A stretch of 53,285 bases of DNA from JBMOPD01 sp049323615 (GCA_049323615.1 JBMOPD010000044.1:1-53285); one strand, 5' to 3'. Shown: positions 1-8,775, counted from the stretch's first letter. Notes: generated by a model from the sequence alone, not told the origin. Made by a program: numbers and translations.

Positions 1-168
1 CCCGCGAATTACTACAACGCGGACATTCTGTTCATCCTGCAATTCTTTCATTATTAAAATAATTTCCTTTAGCATCTCAACGTTCAACGAGTTTGCTTTC
101 TGGGGCCGGTTGATGGTCAGCGTACAGATGCCGTTTTCAATTTTCTTTAATAATAATTGTTCGTTCAC
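1..168 (-). CDS. Enoyl-CoA hydratase/isomerase, N-terminal part (runs off the window)
   Basis: The minus strand from 168 downward is open to the window edge, about 56 codons from a GTG start. The translation carries the crotonase N-terminal signature: a strand ending in TINRPQKANSLN, then a helix and VVVIRG, the usual first beta-alpha unit of CoA-ester hydratases and isomerases. The start is GTG with AAAGGA upstream; the ATG at 179-177 is followed by a stop after four codons. The catalytic region lies outside the window, so hydratase, isomerase or other activity cannot be told. It follows the chemoreceptor gene on the same strand and may be the next gene of the catabolic locus. Confidence 0.8.
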   Translation of the reverse strand, partial: MNEQLLLKKIENGICTLTINRPQKANSLNVEMLKEIILIMKELQDEQNVRVVVIRG

Positions 169-279
169 AGCCGGTGCATCCTTTCTTCATTAAAAGTAAC
201 CACAGGAAACGCCCGGGATTAACCGATTTCCGGAATTACTCGTCCCTGACTTTCTCCAACCATTCACCTTCAAACCATA

Positions 280-1878
280 TCAGCAGGCTATCTTAAATTT
301 TTCCACTTCCGAGCGCAGGCCTTCCGACAGGCTGTTCAGGTTTTCACCGGCGGCGCTGATTTCATCTGCGAAGGCGCTCTGTTTTTTAGCTGTGACCGCT
401 ATATCCTGAACGCCGGCGGATACCTCCTGGACCGCCGCGGCCACCTGCTGGATGCCGCCGCTCACCCTTTCCACCTTTTCCAGTATTTCGTTGAACGCAG
501 CCTTTGCCCTGCCGGCAACCTGCAGCCCTTCATGCATTTTTTCACTACCAGTGGTAATTGCCTGCAATGCGGCTTTTGCTTTTTGCTGAGTTTGATTAAT
601 CAGCTGGTAAATCTCCTTGGCCGAGTTGTTTGACTGCTCGGCCAACTTGCGCACCTCTTCGGCAACTACTGCAAAGCCGCGCCCGCTTTCCCCGGCGCGG
701 GCCGCTTCTATGGCCGCATTTAAAGCCAGAAGGTTGGTCTGGTCAGCAATCTGGGTAATCATGTTTAATATGCGCGTGATCTCGCCGGCATTGCTGTTTA
801 ATTCTTCAATCGACTGCTTTACCTGTTCCGCTGAGACGGCCATGGTTTCAACCTGCTCGCCCATTAGCTCCATGTGCCCTTTTCCCGTTATAGCCAGTTC
901 ATTGGACTCCTGGGCGGCACGGGCTACCTGCTGGGCACTTTCAGCTACATTGTCCATTGTGGCTGCAATTTCTGAAACACCTGCCGCGGCGTCGGCGCTG
1001 GCTTCCGAAACCTGCCTGACACTTTCGTGCAGCTGACGTGCCGTATCAGCCACATTCTCAGTATTCTGTTTTACTTTTTCAAACACACCACTCAGGTTTT
1101 TAAGCAGGCGGTTGAACAGATACGATATGCTGCCGATCTCATCGGTAGTAACTACCGGCAGGCGTACCGTAAGGTCGGCATGACTTTCTTCGGCTTCTTT
1201 TAATCTTTCAACCAAAGGCGCCAGTGTATCTTTTAATGAGCGCATAATGAAGTAAATTGTTGTAAAAGAAAATAAGATCAAAATCACTGCTACATACACA
1301 AGTTTTTTCAACATATCTTGAACTTCCAATCCCGATAATATGTTGCTGGTCGTAATAAGCACAACGATATCAGACGTTACCATTAACGCCAAAGTAATCC
1401 CCATCTTCACTCCCAATGAAATACCTTCGTCAGCAGCTATGGCAAACCCCTTTTCAGCAAACTCCAGCTCCAATACTTGCAACGCCTTCAGGTAAAAAGG
1501 ATATGCATACACAAAGCAGGCGGCTATTCCTAAAAAAACCCCCGCCGTTGTGATCTGACCGGACGACCAGTCATGAAAAGAAAGCCCGCATACCGGCCCG
1601 ATTGTGCCATAAATCAATACGATCAGCATTTCCACATAGAAGAACCTGTTTATCGCCTTTTTTACCTGCCCCGATTTCAAATATGATATTGTACAATAAT
1701 TAAAGTACACCAGAGATGCTGCGAGAATTATCCCGGCCACACTTAAAAGCAACGGTGATAGTAACGCCTGTGCTATCTGCCACGGTGTTAACATTCCCGA
1801 GATAATAAATGTCAGCCCCCACAGCAACGTGCCCATCACGTACATGGCTACGAGGTATAAATTTACCCGGGTTTTCAA
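280..1878 (-). CDS. Methyl-accepting chemotaxis protein (membrane chemoreceptor)
   Basis: This 532-residue inner-membrane receptor should signal to CheA/CheW. The N-terminal 210 residues are hydrophobic, with several predicted membrane segments and no large periplasmic sensor domain, so sensing may occur in or near the membrane. A HAMP-like linker (about 212-270) leads into a long coiled-coil signalling domain. The highly conserved hairpin tip is present (NLLALNAAIEAARAGESGRG, then EEVRKLAEQ). Translation probably begins at TTG with GGATGTGG upstream. It lies downstream of the bbs-type genes on the same strand, so chemotaxis toward the degraded compound is an attractive but unproven role. Confidence 0.93.
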   Translation of the reverse strand: MKTRVNLYLVAMYVMGTLLWGLTFIISGMLTPWQIAQALLSPLLLSVAGIILAASLVYFNYCTISYLKSGQVKKAINRFFYVEMLIVLIYGTIGPVCGLSFHDWSSGQITTAGVFLGIAACFVYAYPFYLKALQVLELEFAEKGFAIAADEGISLGVKMGITLALMVTSDIVVLITTSNILSGLEVQDMLKKLVYVAVILILFSFTTIYFIMRSLKDTLAPLVERLKEAEESHADLTVRLPVVTTDEIGSISYLFNRLLKNLSGVFEKVKQNTENVADTARQLHESVRQVSEASADAAAGVSEIAATMDNVAESAQQVARAAQESNELAITGKGHMELMGEQVETMAVSAEQVKQSIEELNSNAGEITRILNMITQIADQTNLLALNAAIEAARAGESGRGFAVVAEEVRKLAEQSNNSAKEIYQLINQTQQKAKAALQAITTGSEKMHEGLQVAGRAKAAFNEILEKVERVSGGIQQVAAAVQEVSAGVQDIAVTAKKQSAFADEISAAGENLNSLSEGLRSEVEKFKIAC

Positions 1879-1953
1879 AACACCACATCCTTTCCAGAAG
1901 CCTTTCCATTCCTTCCGACCTAATTAACTGAATAATATCCTTTACTGTAGGAT

Positions 1954-1982
1954 AGCATATCACGGATCAGCACCGTCCGCAA
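1954..1982 (-). promoter_or_regulatory. Possible vegetative promoter of the chemoreceptor gene
   Basis: On the minus strand TTGCGG (1982-1977) and TATGCT (1959-1954) are separated by exactly 17 bases, about 75 bases before the chemoreceptor start. Both boxes are imperfect matches to the sigma-A consensus. The call rests only on spacing and position. Confidence 0.3.
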
Positions 1983-2000
1983 CGCGGCCAATACCTCGTA

Positions 2001-2561
2001 CTACTCACCTAATGCGTTGTTGGCCGCCTCAAGGGAAGAATAACCCATCCCCCTGTAGATCAAGCCATATACTTTTTCCGAGAGATTTTCACCCCTCTCC
2101 AAAGCCGCCCTCAGATTCTCGTAGTAGTAGCCCAACGTTTCGTCCGAATATGTTTCCAGTTCCGCCCTCAAGTACCTGGCGAAATTTGACGGTTCGGACG
2201 CCTGTCCGGCGCCCTGGGAACCGACGATAAACGGGTAGTTTTTGCGCACTTCCGACTGCCATCGTTCTTCAATTTCCACGATTTTTTTAATTAACGGGTT
2301 GGTGTTCACCGGCGGGATTAGATTATCCATCCGCGCATACTTAATGGTCATGAGATTTATGCCTTTTTGGACCGCGGTGGAAAGATCGTTCAGGTAGGAC
2401 TCCAGCGCCTCCCCTGACCACGTGGCGAAGCCGCTTCCCCGGACCAGTTTGAATCCCCCGGTGTTTTCCTGGCAGGCCGCGGGACGGCGGCTGGGAACAT
2501 TCAAAAACATATCCAGCTCAATTTCCAGTATTTTATTGATCAGCCCGCTGTTATCAGCCAT
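2001..2561 (-). CDS. DUF4125-like hypothetical protein
   Basis: The product is a 186-residue soluble protein. The start is placed at the ATG at 2561 because GGGAGGTGAG lies 6-7 bases upstream; a longer reading would begin inside that ribosome site. The sequence resembles the DUF4125 family of anaerobic bacteria: an N-terminal KILEIELDMFLNVPS segment, a CQE element, a tryptophan-containing GFATWSGE segment, and a second IVEIEERW repeat-like element near residue 92. No catalytic motif is recognised. It is the last gene of the minus-strand block holding the bbs-type genes and fumarase alpha. The family assignment is from memory of its motifs. Confidence 0.7.
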   Translation of the reverse strand: MADNSGLINKILEIELDMFLNVPSRRPAACQENTGGFKLVRGSGFATWSGEALESYLNDLSTAVQKGINLMTIKYARMDNLIPPVNTNPLIKKIVEIEERWQSEVRKNYPFIVGSQGAGQASEPSNFARYLRAELETYSDETLGYYYENLRAALERGENLSEKVYGLIYRGMGYSSLEAANNALGE

Positions 2562-2613
2562 TTTTATCTCACCTCCCGCATCTCTTCCGGACAACTTTGG
2601 AAAATGGACGGCA

Positions 2614-3456
2614 TCACAACGTAATACTCTTCTGCCTGTGCGAATGGCAGTTGATATTGACAGCCACAGGCAGGCTGTCGATATGGGCGGGATAAGTCTC
2701 TATATTCACCGATAATGCCGTTATTCTTCCCCCCAGTCCTTGAGGTCCGATACCGGTGTTATTAATTTCCTTTAATAGTTCTTCCTCCAGTTCAGCCACC
2801 CCGGGATGCTCACTTCTCTTTCCCACCGGCCGCAACAATGCTTCCTTGGCCAGAAAGGCGGCCTTTTCCTGAGTGCCTCCGATGCCTACCCCCACAATTA
2901 CAGGCGGGCAGGAATTGCCCCCCGCAGCCTTGACCACGTCAAGGACAAACTTTTTGACTCCTTCAATGCCCTCAAAGGCGTTAAGCATCTTAATACCGCT
3001 CATATTTTCGCCCCCGCCGCCTTTGGCCATCACGGTAATCTTCAGGCTGTCACCGGGAATAATTTTGAGGTGAATAACGGCAGGGGTGTTGTCACCCGTA
3101 TTTTCTCTGGTTAACGGGTGTCCCACAATTGATTTTCTTAAAACCCCGTCCTGATAACCCGTTTTCACACCTTCATTAACAGCATCGTAAAGGTAGCCAC
3201 CGGTTATGTGCACATTCTGTCCCAACTCGAGAAACACAACGGCAAAGCCTGTGTCCTGGCACAGCGGAACCTCCCCCTCCCGGGCTATTTCGGCATTCAG
3301 CCTCAATTGCTGCAAAATCTCCCTGCCCGTTTGGGAAACCTCCATTTCTGACGCTTCTTGAAGAGCCGCCAATATATCCTTTTCCAGCCGGTAGTTGACT
3401 TCCCGGCATAATTTCGCCACCGCTTCCTTAACTTCTGCGCATGAGATGGATCTGAT
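2614..3456 (-). CDS. fumA: Class I fumarate hydratase, alpha (N-terminal) subunit
   Basis: This is the Fe-S half of two-subunit fumarase, which interconverts malate and fumarate. Visible motifs are PLCQDTGFAVVFLELGQ, HPLTRENTGDNTPAVIH, GGGGENMSG, and GNSCPPVIVGVGIGGT; the cysteines of CQDTG and NSCPP are cluster ligands in the family. The first ordinary start (GTG at 3420) leaves out a conserved-looking in-frame stretch (IRSISCAEVKEAV). That stretch follows an ideal GGGAGG site (3464-3470) and would begin at the ATC codon 3456-3454, so initiation at AUC is proposed (280 residues); 3420 is the conservative alternative. The beta subunit lies 20 kb away at 23152-23706. The likely job is to supply fumarate to the fumarate-adding enzyme. 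Confidence 0.9.
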   Translation of the reverse strand: MRSISCAEVKEAVAKLCREVNYRLEKDILAALQEASEMEVSQTGREILQQLRLNAEIAREGEVPLCQDTGFAVVFLELGQNVHITGGYLYDAVNEGVKTGYQDGVLRKSIVGHPLTRENTGDNTPAVIHLKIIPGDSLKITVMAKGGGGENMSGIKMLNAFEGIEGVKKFVLDVVKAAGGNSCPPVIVGVGIGGTQEKAAFLAKEALLRPVGKRSEHPGVAELEEELLKEINNTGIGPQGLGGRITALSVNIETYPAHIDSLPVAVNINCHSHRQKSITL

Positions 3457-3479
3457 TTTAGGTCCCTCCCTTAAGATAA

Positions 3480-4175
3480 TTAAATAAACAAGGTTTCTCC
3501 GGGCGCCAGCAGGAAAATCCTGATTGCCTCACCATCCGCTTTCAACAAAAAATCCGGGTCGGCTTCAGTGCCCTTAAGACAGTTATAGTGCATGGGAACA
3601 ACCGCCCGGGGCCTTGTCTCTTCAATCAGTTTCAATGCCTCCGAAACGTCCATGCCCACCTTCCGGCCCAACAACTTATAAGGACCTATGGGCAAAATCG
3701 CCAGATCAACGCTGTCTTTCAACATATCGACCAACTCCGGGAATAAGAGGGTGTCGCCGGCAAAATAGACGGCCTTCTCCTCAATTTTAAGAATGTATCC
3801 CACCGCGTCCTTAGCCCCGGGAGCCGGATGACAGGCCGGCGTTACCAGGATCTTTACGCCTGCGGCGTTAATAGTCTTGCCAGGTTCCGCCGCTTCATAC
3901 CTGAGCCCCATTTTTTTTGCCTTTTTCACCACCGAAGGAGGCCCCACCACGAGACTTCCGAGCCTCCCGGCCAGTTCCAGGCCCTTGCCGTCGATATGGT
4001 CGCCGTGGGCGTGGGAAACCAGCACAATATCGCAGCAAGAAATCTCATCCGCTTCCATCGCCGGGGGTTTCAGCCTCTGGTAAAACAGGCTCCGGCTGAA
4101 CCAGGGATCCGTCAGTATAGCCGTTTCACCTGACCTGAACAAAAAAGTGGCGTGGCCGATCCATGTAATGTGCAT
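3480..4175 (-). CDS. Metallo-beta-lactamase-fold hydrolase, UPF0173 type
   Basis: This 231-residue protein begins MHITWIGHATFLFRSG and contains the metal-binding HAHGDH motif near residues 55-60, ACHPAPG further on and YFAGDT. That is the layout of UPF0173 metal-dependent hydrolases. GAGGTGA precedes the ATG at a good distance. It lies between the acyl-CoA dehydrogenase and fumarase alpha genes in the bbs-type operon. A role as a thioesterase or lactonase cleaning up side products is possible, but substrates of the family are mostly unknown. Confidence 0.85.
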   Translation of the reverse strand: MHITWIGHATFLFRSGETAILTDPWFSRSLFYQRLKPPAMEADEISCCDIVLVSHAHGDHIDGKGLELAGRLGSLVVGPPSVVKKAKKMGLRYEAAEPGKTINAAGVKILVTPACHPAPGAKDAVGYILKIEEKAVYFAGDTLLFPELVDMLKDSVDLAILPIGPYKLLGRKVGMDVSEALKLIEETRPRAVVPMHYNCLKGTEADPDFLLKADGEAIRIFLLAPGETLFI

Positions 4176-4227
4176 AGCCTATTCACCTCATTTTCTTTAA
4201 GATCCGGCGGCCGGATCCGCCAGTGAG

Positions 4228-5367
4228 CTAGAGGTTCCTGGCAATCACCAGCCGCTGGATCTCGGACGTCCCCTCCACTATCTGCAAAAGCTTCGCCCCT
4301 TTGTAATAACGTGACACGGGATACTCGTTCATGTAGCCGTAGCCGCCGTGAATCTGCAGGGCGTCACTGGCCACCCTTTCCGCCATTTCCGAGGCGAATA
4401 GCTTGGCGTAGGCCGCCTCCAGGACGTGAGGCAGCCCTTTGTCCTTCAGCCAGGCCGCCTTCAGGTACATGTTGCGGGCCAGTTCAATGTGCATGGCCAT
4501 GTCCGCTATCTTGAAGGACACGGCCTGAAAATCGTAAATGGGCCGGCCGAACTGCTGACGTTCCCGGGCATATTTAAGGGCCGCCTCAAAACACGCCTGG
4601 GCCAGGCCGACGCTGACCGCGCCGATGCTGATCCGCCCGGTGTCCAGCACGGCCAGGTGCTGGGCCAGTCCCTTTCCCTCTTCTCCCAGCAGGCAATCAC
4701 GGGGAATCCGGCAGTCTTCAAAGACAACCTCGTTGGTGGCCGAGGACATCCAGCCCATCTTGTCGTATTTTTTGCCCACGGTAAAACCCGGTGTTCCCTT
4801 GGGCACGATAAAGGTGTTGATGATATCCTTCCCGCCTTCCCTCTTGCACCGGGCGGTGGTAATGATGATGGAGGCGTTTTCCAGGCCGATGTTGGTGATG
4901 AACTGCTTGGTGCCGTTGATCACCCACTGGTCGCCGTCCAACACGGCCGTGGTCCTGGTGGCACCGGCGTCGGACCCGGCTTCCGGCTCGGTAAGGCCGA
5001 AGGCCCCTATCTCCCGACCTTTTGCCATGGGGACCAGCCACTTTCTCTTTTGCTCCTCGGTGCCGAAAACATACAACTCCTGGGCCACCACGCTGGTGGT
5101 CACGTCCAGCAGGGCACCCAGCGCCGCATCCACCCTGGATATCTCCTCGATGCAGAGGTGCATGCTCACCCAGTCGCCGCCACTGCCGCCGTACTCCTCC
5201 GGAAACGGTATGCCCATCATGCCCAATTCGCCCATGCGGGCAATAATGTCGTAGGGATATTCACCGGTCCTGTCCATTTCCTCCGCCCGCGGGGCGATGT
5301 ACTCCTCGGCAAATTCCCGGCACATTCTCCTGATCATCTGCTGCTCTTCGGTCAGGCTGAAGTCCAT
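4228..5367 (-). CDS. bbsG: Acyl-CoA dehydrogenase, (R)-benzylsuccinyl-CoA dehydrogenase-like
   Basis: This FAD enzyme of 379 residues should oxidise an acyl-CoA to the 2,3-enoyl-CoA. In the toluene pathway the equivalent BbsG makes phenylitaconyl-CoA. Seen in the sequence: FGLTEPEAGSDAG and the flavin-binding TNG region, AALKYARERQQFG, LQIHGGYGY, and the C-terminal VEGTSEIQ whose Glu365 is the family's catalytic base. The start chosen is the ATG at 5367, because GGAGGAGGA lies just upstream; a longer reading would begin seven codons earlier. Its place beside a hydratase, SDR, DUF35 and thiolase set supports the bbs assignment. The exact substrate is inferred. Confidence 0.85.
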   Translation of the reverse strand: MDFSLTEEQQMIRRMCREFAEEYIAPRAEEMDRTGEYPYDIIARMGELGMMGIPFPEEYGGSGGDWVSMHLCIEEISRVDAALGALLDVTTSVVAQELYVFGTEEQKRKWLVPMAKGREIGAFGLTEPEAGSDAGATRTTAVLDGDQWVINGTKQFITNIGLENASIIITTARCKREGGKDIINTFIVPKGTPGFTVGKKYDKMGWMSSATNEVVFEDCRIPRDCLLGEEGKGLAQHLAVLDTGRISIGAVSVGLAQACFEAALKYARERQQFGRPIYDFQAVSFKIADMAMHIELARNMYLKAAWLKDKGLPHVLEAAYAKLFASEMAERVASDALQIHGGYGYMNEYPVSRYYKGAKLLQIVEGTSEIQRLVIARNL

Positions 5368-5445
5368 AGTCTGATCCTCCTCCTCCACTCACTGGGAAAT
5401 GATTAAATTGTCTTAATTGTCGAGCAATACAGGCTGTAAAGAATA

Positions 5446-5477
5446 CCTCTGGCGCCCGCAGGGGCGGGCGCCGGAGG
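5446..5477 (-). terminator. GC-rich hairpin between the SDR and acyl-CoA dehydrogenase genes
   Basis: The arms GGCGCCCGC (5451-5459) and GCGGGCGCC (5464-5472) are perfectly complementary, and the stem extends through CCTC/GAGG past one mismatch. The minus-strand transcript then has only a short U-rich stretch, so this is more likely a partial terminator or an mRNA-stabilising hairpin than a full stop. The dehydrogenase gene is expected to be co-transcribed through it. Confidence 0.45.
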
Positions 5478-5523
5478 CCACATCAAGGGGTGTGTTAAAA
5501 AATATAACAACTCCCCCGAACCG

Positions 5524-6294
5524 TTACTTGGGCTGCATCCTGATGGCCCCGTCAAGACGGATGGTATATCCGTTCAACATGGGATTCTCCACAATGTCAA
5601 GGGCCAGCCCGGCAAATTCCGACGGCTTCCCCAGCCGGGCGGGGAACGGCACCATCAGCCCCAGGGCCGTGCGGACGTTTTCCGGCAACTGGCCCAGCAT
5701 GGGAGTGTCGAAAATCCCCGGCGCAATGCCCATCACGCGAATCCCGTAGGTGGCAAGCTCCCGGGCGATGGGCAGGATCATGCTGACCAGGCCGCCCTTG
5801 GAGGCGCTGTAGGCCGCCTGCCCGATCTGGCCTTCATAGGCGGCCACCGAGGCGGTATTGATTATAACTCCCCTCTCCCCGTCCTCGTTGGGATCATTTT
5901 TCGTCATCTTCTCCGCCGCCAGGCGAATTACATTAAAGCTTCCCACCAGGTTGACCTGGATCACCCGGATGAAATTTTCCAGGGGCGCGGGGCCGTTCTT
6001 GCCCAGCACCTTCTCGGCCACCCCGATGCCGGCGCAGTTGACCACCACGTGAATGCCGCCGAATTTTTCCACCGTGGTGTTGACGGCCCGCTGCACGCTG
6101 TCCCCGTCGGCCACGTTGGTTTTTATAAAAATGGCCCTCTCGTCACCCAGTTCGGCGGCCAGCCTGCCGCCGGCCTCCCGGGCCATGTCCAGGATGGCCG
6201 CCCTGGCCCCGCGCTCGACGAAGCTCCTGACCGTGGCCTCACCCAGCCCCGAAGCGCCGCCCGTAACCAGAACAACGGAATCCTTTACCTGCAC
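5524..6294 (-). CDS. bbsD: Short-chain dehydrogenase, BbsD/HSD10-like 3-hydroxyacyl-CoA dehydrogenase
   Basis: The product is 256 residues, typical for SDR enzymes. The NAD-binding TGGASGLG motif is at residues 11-18 and NCAG near 86-89. The catalytic Ser149, Tyr162 and Lys166 (YSASK) have the HSD10 Ser-to-Tyr spacing. The starts and ends resemble type-10 hydroxysteroid / 2-methyl-3-hydroxyacyl-CoA dehydrogenases. In the bbs pathway this step oxidises the hydroxyacyl-CoA to benzoylsuccinyl-CoA. The toluene enzyme is reported as a BbsC-BbsD pair in which BbsC is an inactive SDR; no second SDR gene is present here. Translation starts at GTG behind AAGGAGG. The 80-base gap to the next gene upstream holds no clear signal. 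Confidence 0.85.
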   Translation of the reverse strand: MQVKDSVVLVTGGASGLGEATVRSFVERGARAAILDMAREAGGRLAAELGDERAIFIKTNVADGDSVQRAVNTTVEKFGGIHVVVNCAGIGVAEKVLGKNGPAPLENFIRVIQVNLVGSFNVIRLAAEKMTKNDPNEDGERGVIINTASVAAYEGQIGQAAYSASKGGLVSMILPIARELATYGIRVMGIAPGIFDTPMLGQLPENVRTALGLMVPFPARLGKPSEFAGLALDIVENPMLNGYTIRLDGAIRMQPK

Positions 6295-6382
6295 GTCAAA
6301 TTCCTCCTTCTGAATCTGATTTAAAAACCTTCAATCCGGCTTATATTATCAAAAACTCGGGCTGGACGCCGAACCCACCGTC

Positions 6383-6784
6383 CTACTCCAGTGAAAAGGT
6401 GATAGCCACTCCTTCACCGGCGCTGTATATGTCGGGAGGAACCACTTTATGTCCGATCCTTACTTTTTTCCCGATTATATCCATGGTGACCTTCCCGGCA
6501 TCGACGCCTTCCAGGTTGCCCATCACCCACGGGCCCTCATCCAGCTCCGCCAGGGCCACCACATAGGGCGCCTCCAATCCTTCCGGCGCCACCCTGATCA
6601 CCGTAAAGGTCTTGATCTCGGCCAGCCCGCTCAGTTCCGTCACTTCCAGATCGGCACCGCTGCAGTGCAGGCAGTTGACCTTCGGCGGCACGGTGATCGC
6701 CCCGCACTTCCTGCACTTCAGTCCCAATAGTTTGCCGGCCTTCAGGCCCTCGTAATATTGCTTGTGCGTCAACGGATAAGCCAT
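6383..6784 (-). CDS. bbsA: DUF35 zinc-ribbon/OB-fold protein, thiolase partner (BbsA-like)
   Basis: The 133-residue product has a zinc ribbon with Cys24, Cys27, Cys38 and Cys41, followed by an OB-fold (GLAEIKTFTVIRVAPEG...VVALAELDEG). DUF35 proteins pair with SCP2-type thiolases. In anaerobic toluene degradation BbsA forms the benzoylsuccinyl-CoA thiolase complex with BbsB. The thiolase gene ends 13 bases upstream, so the pair is almost certainly translated together. A clear GAGGGG precedes the ATG. Confidence 0.88.
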   Translation of the reverse strand: MAYPLTHKQYYEGLKAGKLLGLKCRKCGAITVPPKVNCLHCSGADLEVTELSGLAEIKTFTVIRVAPEGLEAPYVVALAELDEGPWVMGNLEGVDAGKVTMDIIGKKVRIGHKVVPPDIYSAGEGVAITFSLE

Positions 6785-6796
6785 TTCTGCCCCTCC

Positions 6797-7963
6797 TTAA
6801 ACCCCGTAGATTATATTCACCATGGTGGCCAGGTCCCCGCCCAGGGTGTCGGTCATACCTACCTTGGCGCCCTTCACCTGCCTGGCGCCGCACTCTCCCC
6901 TCAGCTGCTTAACGATTTCATAGGCTTGGGCGACACCGGTGGCACCGATGGGGTGCCCCTTGGCCTTGAGTCCGCCCGAAGGGTTGATGGCAATCCGGCC
7001 CCCGATTTCGGTTTCCCCTCTTTCCAGCGCCTCGCTGCCGGCGCCGAACTCAAAGAACCCCAGCGCTTCGGAGGCCACTATTTCGGCGATGGTGAAGCAG
7101 TCGTGCAGCTCCACCACGTCGATGTCCGACGGCTGCACGCCGGCCATGCCGTACGCCTGCTTGGCCGCGGCCACCCTGGCCACCGGCACGGTAAGGTCCT
7201 TCTGGCGATACAGGGGCCCGGCGGAACCCTGGCCGACGCCGCGGATGTACACCGGCTTGTCCGTCAGTTTTTTGGCCACCTCTTCGGCAGCCAGAACAAT
7301 GGCCGCCGCGCCGTCCGAAAACGGGCAGCAGTCGAAGAGCTGGAGCGGGTCGGCCACCATGAAACCGTTGAGCACCGTTTCCACGGTGATTTCTTTCTGG
7401 AAATGGGCCAGGGGGTTTTTGGCGCCGTTTTTATGGTTCTTCACGGCCACCAGGGCCATTCTTTCCTTTAATTTCGGCAGGGGAATACCGTATTTTTTCG
7501 AGTAAAGATGCGCCACCATGGCAAACACGCCGGGGAAGGTAATCCCGTTGAACTCCTCGTACCGGCTGTCGGAGGCCATGGCAAAAGCCCTGGTGGCCAT
7601 GGGCGTCCCCATTACCGTACATCTTTCGGTGCCGCCAACCAGGACTACGTCATAGTACCCGGCGGCCACCCACATGAAGGCGTCTCTAATCGCCACACTG
7701 CCTGAGGCGCACGCCCCTTCAAATCTGGTGGACGGCACGTCCGGCGGCATCCCCAGTTCACTGGCCAGCAGCGGGGCTATGTTGGCCTGGCCCTCCACGA
7801 AACCGCCCAGCGCGTTGCCCACAAAGAGGGCCTGAATATCCCCGGTCTCGATGTTTGAACCGTTAATTGCCTCCAGGGCCGCCTCCGCGAACATTTCCAC
7901 CTGGGTCTTTTCGGACGGCCCGAACTTGGTCATTCCCACACCTGCCACGGCAACTCTGCGCAT
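6797..7963 (-). CDS. bbsB: Thiolase, benzoylsuccinyl-CoA thiolase BbsB-like
   Basis: This 388-residue thiolase of the SCP2-thiolase group should cleave a 3-oxoacyl-CoA with CoA; for a benzylsuccinate-type substrate the products would be an aroyl-CoA and succinyl-CoA. The nucleophile is Cys85 in FEGACASGS. The His motif VELHDCFTIAE and the C-terminal GGLKAKGHPIGATG complete the active site. GGAGGGAGA precedes the ATG. It lies directly upstream of its DUF35 partner and downstream of a crotonase with both hydratase glutamates, which matches the bbs gene set. Substrate range cannot be read from the motifs. Confidence 0.88.
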   Translation of the reverse strand: MRRVAVAGVGMTKFGPSEKTQVEMFAEAALEAINGSNIETGDIQALFVGNALGGFVEGQANIAPLLASELGMPPDVPSTRFEGACASGSVAIRDAFMWVAAGYYDVVLVGGTERCTVMGTPMATRAFAMASDSRYEEFNGITFPGVFAMVAHLYSKKYGIPLPKLKERMALVAVKNHKNGAKNPLAHFQKEITVETVLNGFMVADPLQLFDCCPFSDGAAAIVLAAEEVAKKLTDKPVYIRGVGQGSAGPLYRQKDLTVPVARVAAAKQAYGMAGVQPSDIDVVELHDCFTIAEIVASEALGFFEFGAGSEALERGETEIGGRIAINPSGGLKAKGHPIGATGVAQAYEIVKQLRGECGARQVKGAKVGMTDTLGGDLATMVNIIYGV

Positions 7964-7986
7964 TATCCGTCTCTCCCTCCTTATTA

Positions 7987-8775
7987 TTACCGGTGTTTGA
8001 ATTGCGGCTTCCTTTTCTCAGTAAAGGCCTGCGTCCCCTCCCGGAAGTCCCCGGTGTCCAGCAGCATCCCGAATCCCCGCGCCTCGTAGCGCAGGGCCGT
8101 CGTTATATCCAGCCCGGCCCCGGTATTCACCAGGTCCTTGATGGTGGCCAGGGCCACTGCCGGCCTGGAGGCCAATTCTTCGGCCACCTTCAGGGCGGAC
8201 TCCAGGAGCGCCCCCTGGGGGACCACCTGCTGCACCAGGCCGATCCGGTAACACTCGGCGACGTCCAGGGGTTTGCCGGAAAAGAGCATCCACTTGGCCC
8301 AGCCGGGCCCTACCAGCCGGGGCAGCCTCTGGGTGCCGCCTCCGCCGGGCAAAAGCCCCAGGGTTATTTCCGGCAGACCCAGCTTGGCGCCCTCGGAGGC
8401 GATCCTGACATCACAGGCCAGGGCCAGCTCCAGGCAGCCACCCAGGGCAAACCCGGCGATGGCCGCAATGACTGGCTTGGGCATGTTTTCAATGTCCGAG
8501 AACAGCCTGTGCGCCTCACTGCAAAACCGGTGGCCACCAGAAACCCCGTTCAGTTCGCCCAACTCCTCAATGTCCGCCCCGGCGCCGAAAATCTTCTCTC
8601 CCCCGGTCAAAATTACGGACCTGACCCCTTCCTCCCGCCGGTAATCGTCAAAGGCGGCGGCCAGTTCGGCCATTACCTTTTTGTTCAGGGCATTCATCTT
8701 TTGGGGCCTGTTCAGCGAGATGATCCCAACCGGCCCGCGCTGTTCCACCACAATTGTTTCCACTGAGTCACCCAC
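7987..8775 (-). CDS. bbsH: Enoyl-CoA hydratase, phenylitaconyl-CoA hydratase BbsH-like
   Basis: This is a 262-residue crotonase and the first gene after the sigma-54 promoter at 8834-8849. The two hydratase glutamates are present at Glu116 (LGGCLELA) and Glu136 (LPEITLG), with the family spacing of 20 residues. The oxyanion-hole segment GAGADIEEL and the GGGGTQRL loop are also seen. It probably hydrates the enoyl-CoA produced by the dehydrogenase at 4228-5367. The start is GTG with AGGAG upstream. The bbsH label rests on motifs plus the neighbouring thiolase, DUF35, SDR and dehydrogenase genes. Confidence 0.85.
   Translation of the reverse strand: MGDSVETIVVEQRGPVGIISLNRPQKMNALNKKVMAELAAAFDDYRREEGVRSVILTGGEKIFGAGADIEELGELNGVSGGHRFCSEAHRLFSDIENMPKPVIAAIAGFALGGCLELALACDVRIASEGAKLGLPEITLGLLPGGGGTQRLPRLVGPGWAKWMLFSGKPLDVAECYRIGLVQQVVPQGALLESALKVAEELASRPAVALATIKDLVNTGAGLDITTALRYEARGFGMLLDTGDFREGTQAFTEKRKPQFKHR

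Noticed and set aside
1700..1963. Open frame overlapping the start of the chemoreceptor gene
   Set aside because: It runs in another frame through the receptor's membrane segment and has no recognisable protein features.
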